Assembly: GCA_049322515.1 (NCBI GenBank)
Contig: JBMOQW010000012.1
Coordinates: 186,001 to 250,000 of the forward strand
Length of the DNA: 64,000 nt
DNA from: Parasulfuritortus sp049322515
GTDB lineage: Bacteria; Pseudomonadota; Gammaproteobacteria; Burkholderiales; Thiobacillaceae
Reading direction: 5' to 3'
Shown here: piece by piece, positions 63,203 through 64,000 of the stretch
How the letters are laid out: every line of letters begins with the position of its first letter
How positions within the stretch are numbered: position 1 is the stretch's first letter
The notes under the pieces: model-generated
The model's database searches: none
What the model saw: the letters and a program-made list of their open reading frames with translations, nothing else
Told to the model about the DNA's origin: nothing
Position numbers and translations under genes: made by a program

Positions 63203-64000
63203 ATGCTCGCCTCACTGACCCGCCACGGGCGGGACTGGCTGTCCGGCGGCGGCTACCTGATGCTGCTCCTGGCCGGCCTGCACTGGCAGACGGCTGCGGT
63301 CTGGTCGATGTTGCTGACGGTGCTGTTCGTCCTCGCCCTGCTCGCCTGGCGGGCCAATCTGGCCCGCCTGCGCGCGGTGGCCGACACGCCGACCTCGCGC
63401 ATCGCCTCGGCGGCCCAGGGCTACGTCGAACTGATCGGCCAGGCCCTGGCCGATCCCCACCACACCGTCTACAGCCCCGGCCATCACTTGCCCTGCCTCT
63501 GGTACCGGTATCGGCATTACACCCGGGAGGACAATCGCTGGCGGCAAACCGAATCGGGCGAAAGCGATGCCCCGTTCCAGCTCGACGATGGCAGCGGTCG
63601 CTGTGTGATCGAGCCGGCCGGCGCCGAAATCCAGGTGCAGCGCAAGGAAACCCTGACCCAGGGCGATTCCAGGCTGGAGGAAGAACTCCTCCTGGCCGGC
63701 GAGCGCCTCTATGTGCTGGGCGATTTCGCCACCCTGAGCGCCCACGCCAGCCACGATGAACGGCGCGCGGTGGGCGAACTGCTGGCTGACTGGAAGGACG
63801 ACCCGGCCAGCCTGCACGACCGTTTCGACCTCGACCGGAACGGCCAGATCGACGACCAGGAATGGCAGTTGGCCCGTCAGGCCGCACACCGGCAAATCGC
63901 GCAGGAACGCCAGGCCGCGCTGTCCGCACCGCCCACCCACGTCGTCACCCGGCCCCGTCACGGCCGGCCATTCCTGATCTCCACCCACCCGCCGGAATCC
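63203..64000 (+). CDS. GIDE-like membrane protein with EF-hand loop, 3' end beyond window
   Basis: The frame is open to the window end (266 residues seen). There are one or two N-terminal helices ('LMLLLAGLHWQTAAVWSMLL', then 'LTVLFVLALLAWRA'). A GIDE-type domain follows: 'RIASAAQGYVELIGQA', 'LPCLWYRYRHYTRED', 'CVIEPAGAEIQVQRK' and 'EEELLLAGERLYVLGDFATL'. A calcium-binding EF-hand-like loop 'DLDRNGQIDDQEW' lies at about residues 213-225. The LemA-GIDE pairing is known. The EF-hand insertion is uncommon in my experience of this family. The C-terminus, where a second transmembrane helix would be, is not seen. Confidence 0.82.
   Translation, partial: MLASLTRHGRDWLSGGGYLMLLLAGLHWQTAAVWSMLLTVLFVLALLAWRANLARLRAVADTPTSRIASAAQGYVELIGQALADPHHTVYSPGHHLPCLWYRYRHYTREDNRWRQTESGESDAPFQLDDGSGRCVIEPAGAEIQVQRKETLTQGDSRLEEELLLAGERLYVLGDFATLSAHASHDERRAVGELLADWKDDPASLHDRFDLDRNGQIDDQEWQLARQAAHRQIAQERQAALSAPPTHVVTRPRHGRPFLISTHPPES

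Overview
The window is about 64 kb of GC-rich, gene-dense chromosome from a Gram-negative bacterium. Several features point to a betaproteobacterium with a respiratory sulfur metabolism: the purM-purN-DUF3108 order, rpsF-priB-rpsR-rplI-dnaB, a GlnE/IlvE pair, a neutral porin, a complete System I cytochrome c maturation cluster, a flavocytochrome c sulfide dehydrogenase locus and an octaheme nitrite reductase. A Thiobacillus-like sulfur oxidiser is my inference; no rRNA is present to test it. I saw no tRNA, rRNA, CRISPR array, prophage or insertion sequence.

Layout. 1-2942: pcm, rhodanese and tolC on the minus strand, then an M48-like peptidase. 3078-5117: TPP riboswitch and thiC. 5214-13657: SelO, a SWIM/SNF2 helicase, a MacAB-like exporter and a small Cys-cluster protein. 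13808-14424: toxin-antitoxin pair 1. 14474-16658: acs, with a duplicated 3' tail. 16790-21164: glnE, ilvE and two small genes. 21225-22595: hemN. 22766-22830: a candidate small RNA. 22881-26894: phosphomannomutase, corA-like, purE, purK. 27010-27766: two unusual small proteins, the second FlaG-like. 27701-30516: purM, purN and a DUF3108 gene. 30546-33283: an AI-2E-type permease and a sigma-54 regulator divergent from a tiny membrane protein. 33280-37618: fxsA, cutA, dsbD, a TlpA-like thioredoxin and ttcA. 37758-42531: rpsF-priB-rpsR-rplI, dnaB, alr, trpC. 42868-43788: porin. 44277-51276: ccmABCDEFGHI on the minus strand. 51389-55202: octaheme nitrite reductase, fccB and a broken fccA. 55450-59550: pbpG-like peptidase, QmcA/NfeD pair, fumarase. 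59681-60342: toxin-antitoxin pair 2. 60407-64000: EF-G-like GTPase, LemA and a GIDE-like protein with an EF-hand loop.

How it fits together. The ccm cluster, dsbD and the TlpA-like protein supply covalent haem attachment and periplasmic thiol reduction, which the neighbouring multihaem nitrite reductase and flavocytochrome c need. hemN provides oxygen-independent haem synthesis. Together they suggest sulfide oxidation and nitrite ammonification under low oxygen. The sulfide dehydrogenase cytochrome subunit, however, is frameshifted by an exact 77-bp tandem duplication.

The strongest leads are the fccA duplication, the candidate small RNA before the phosphomannomutase gene, the sigma-54 promoter driving a 50-residue membrane protein beside a Cys/His-rich PAS regulator, and an apparent translational switch after the thiC riboswitch. 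Gene starts were chosen by ribosome binding site, overlap and family length; many starts are therefore inferences.
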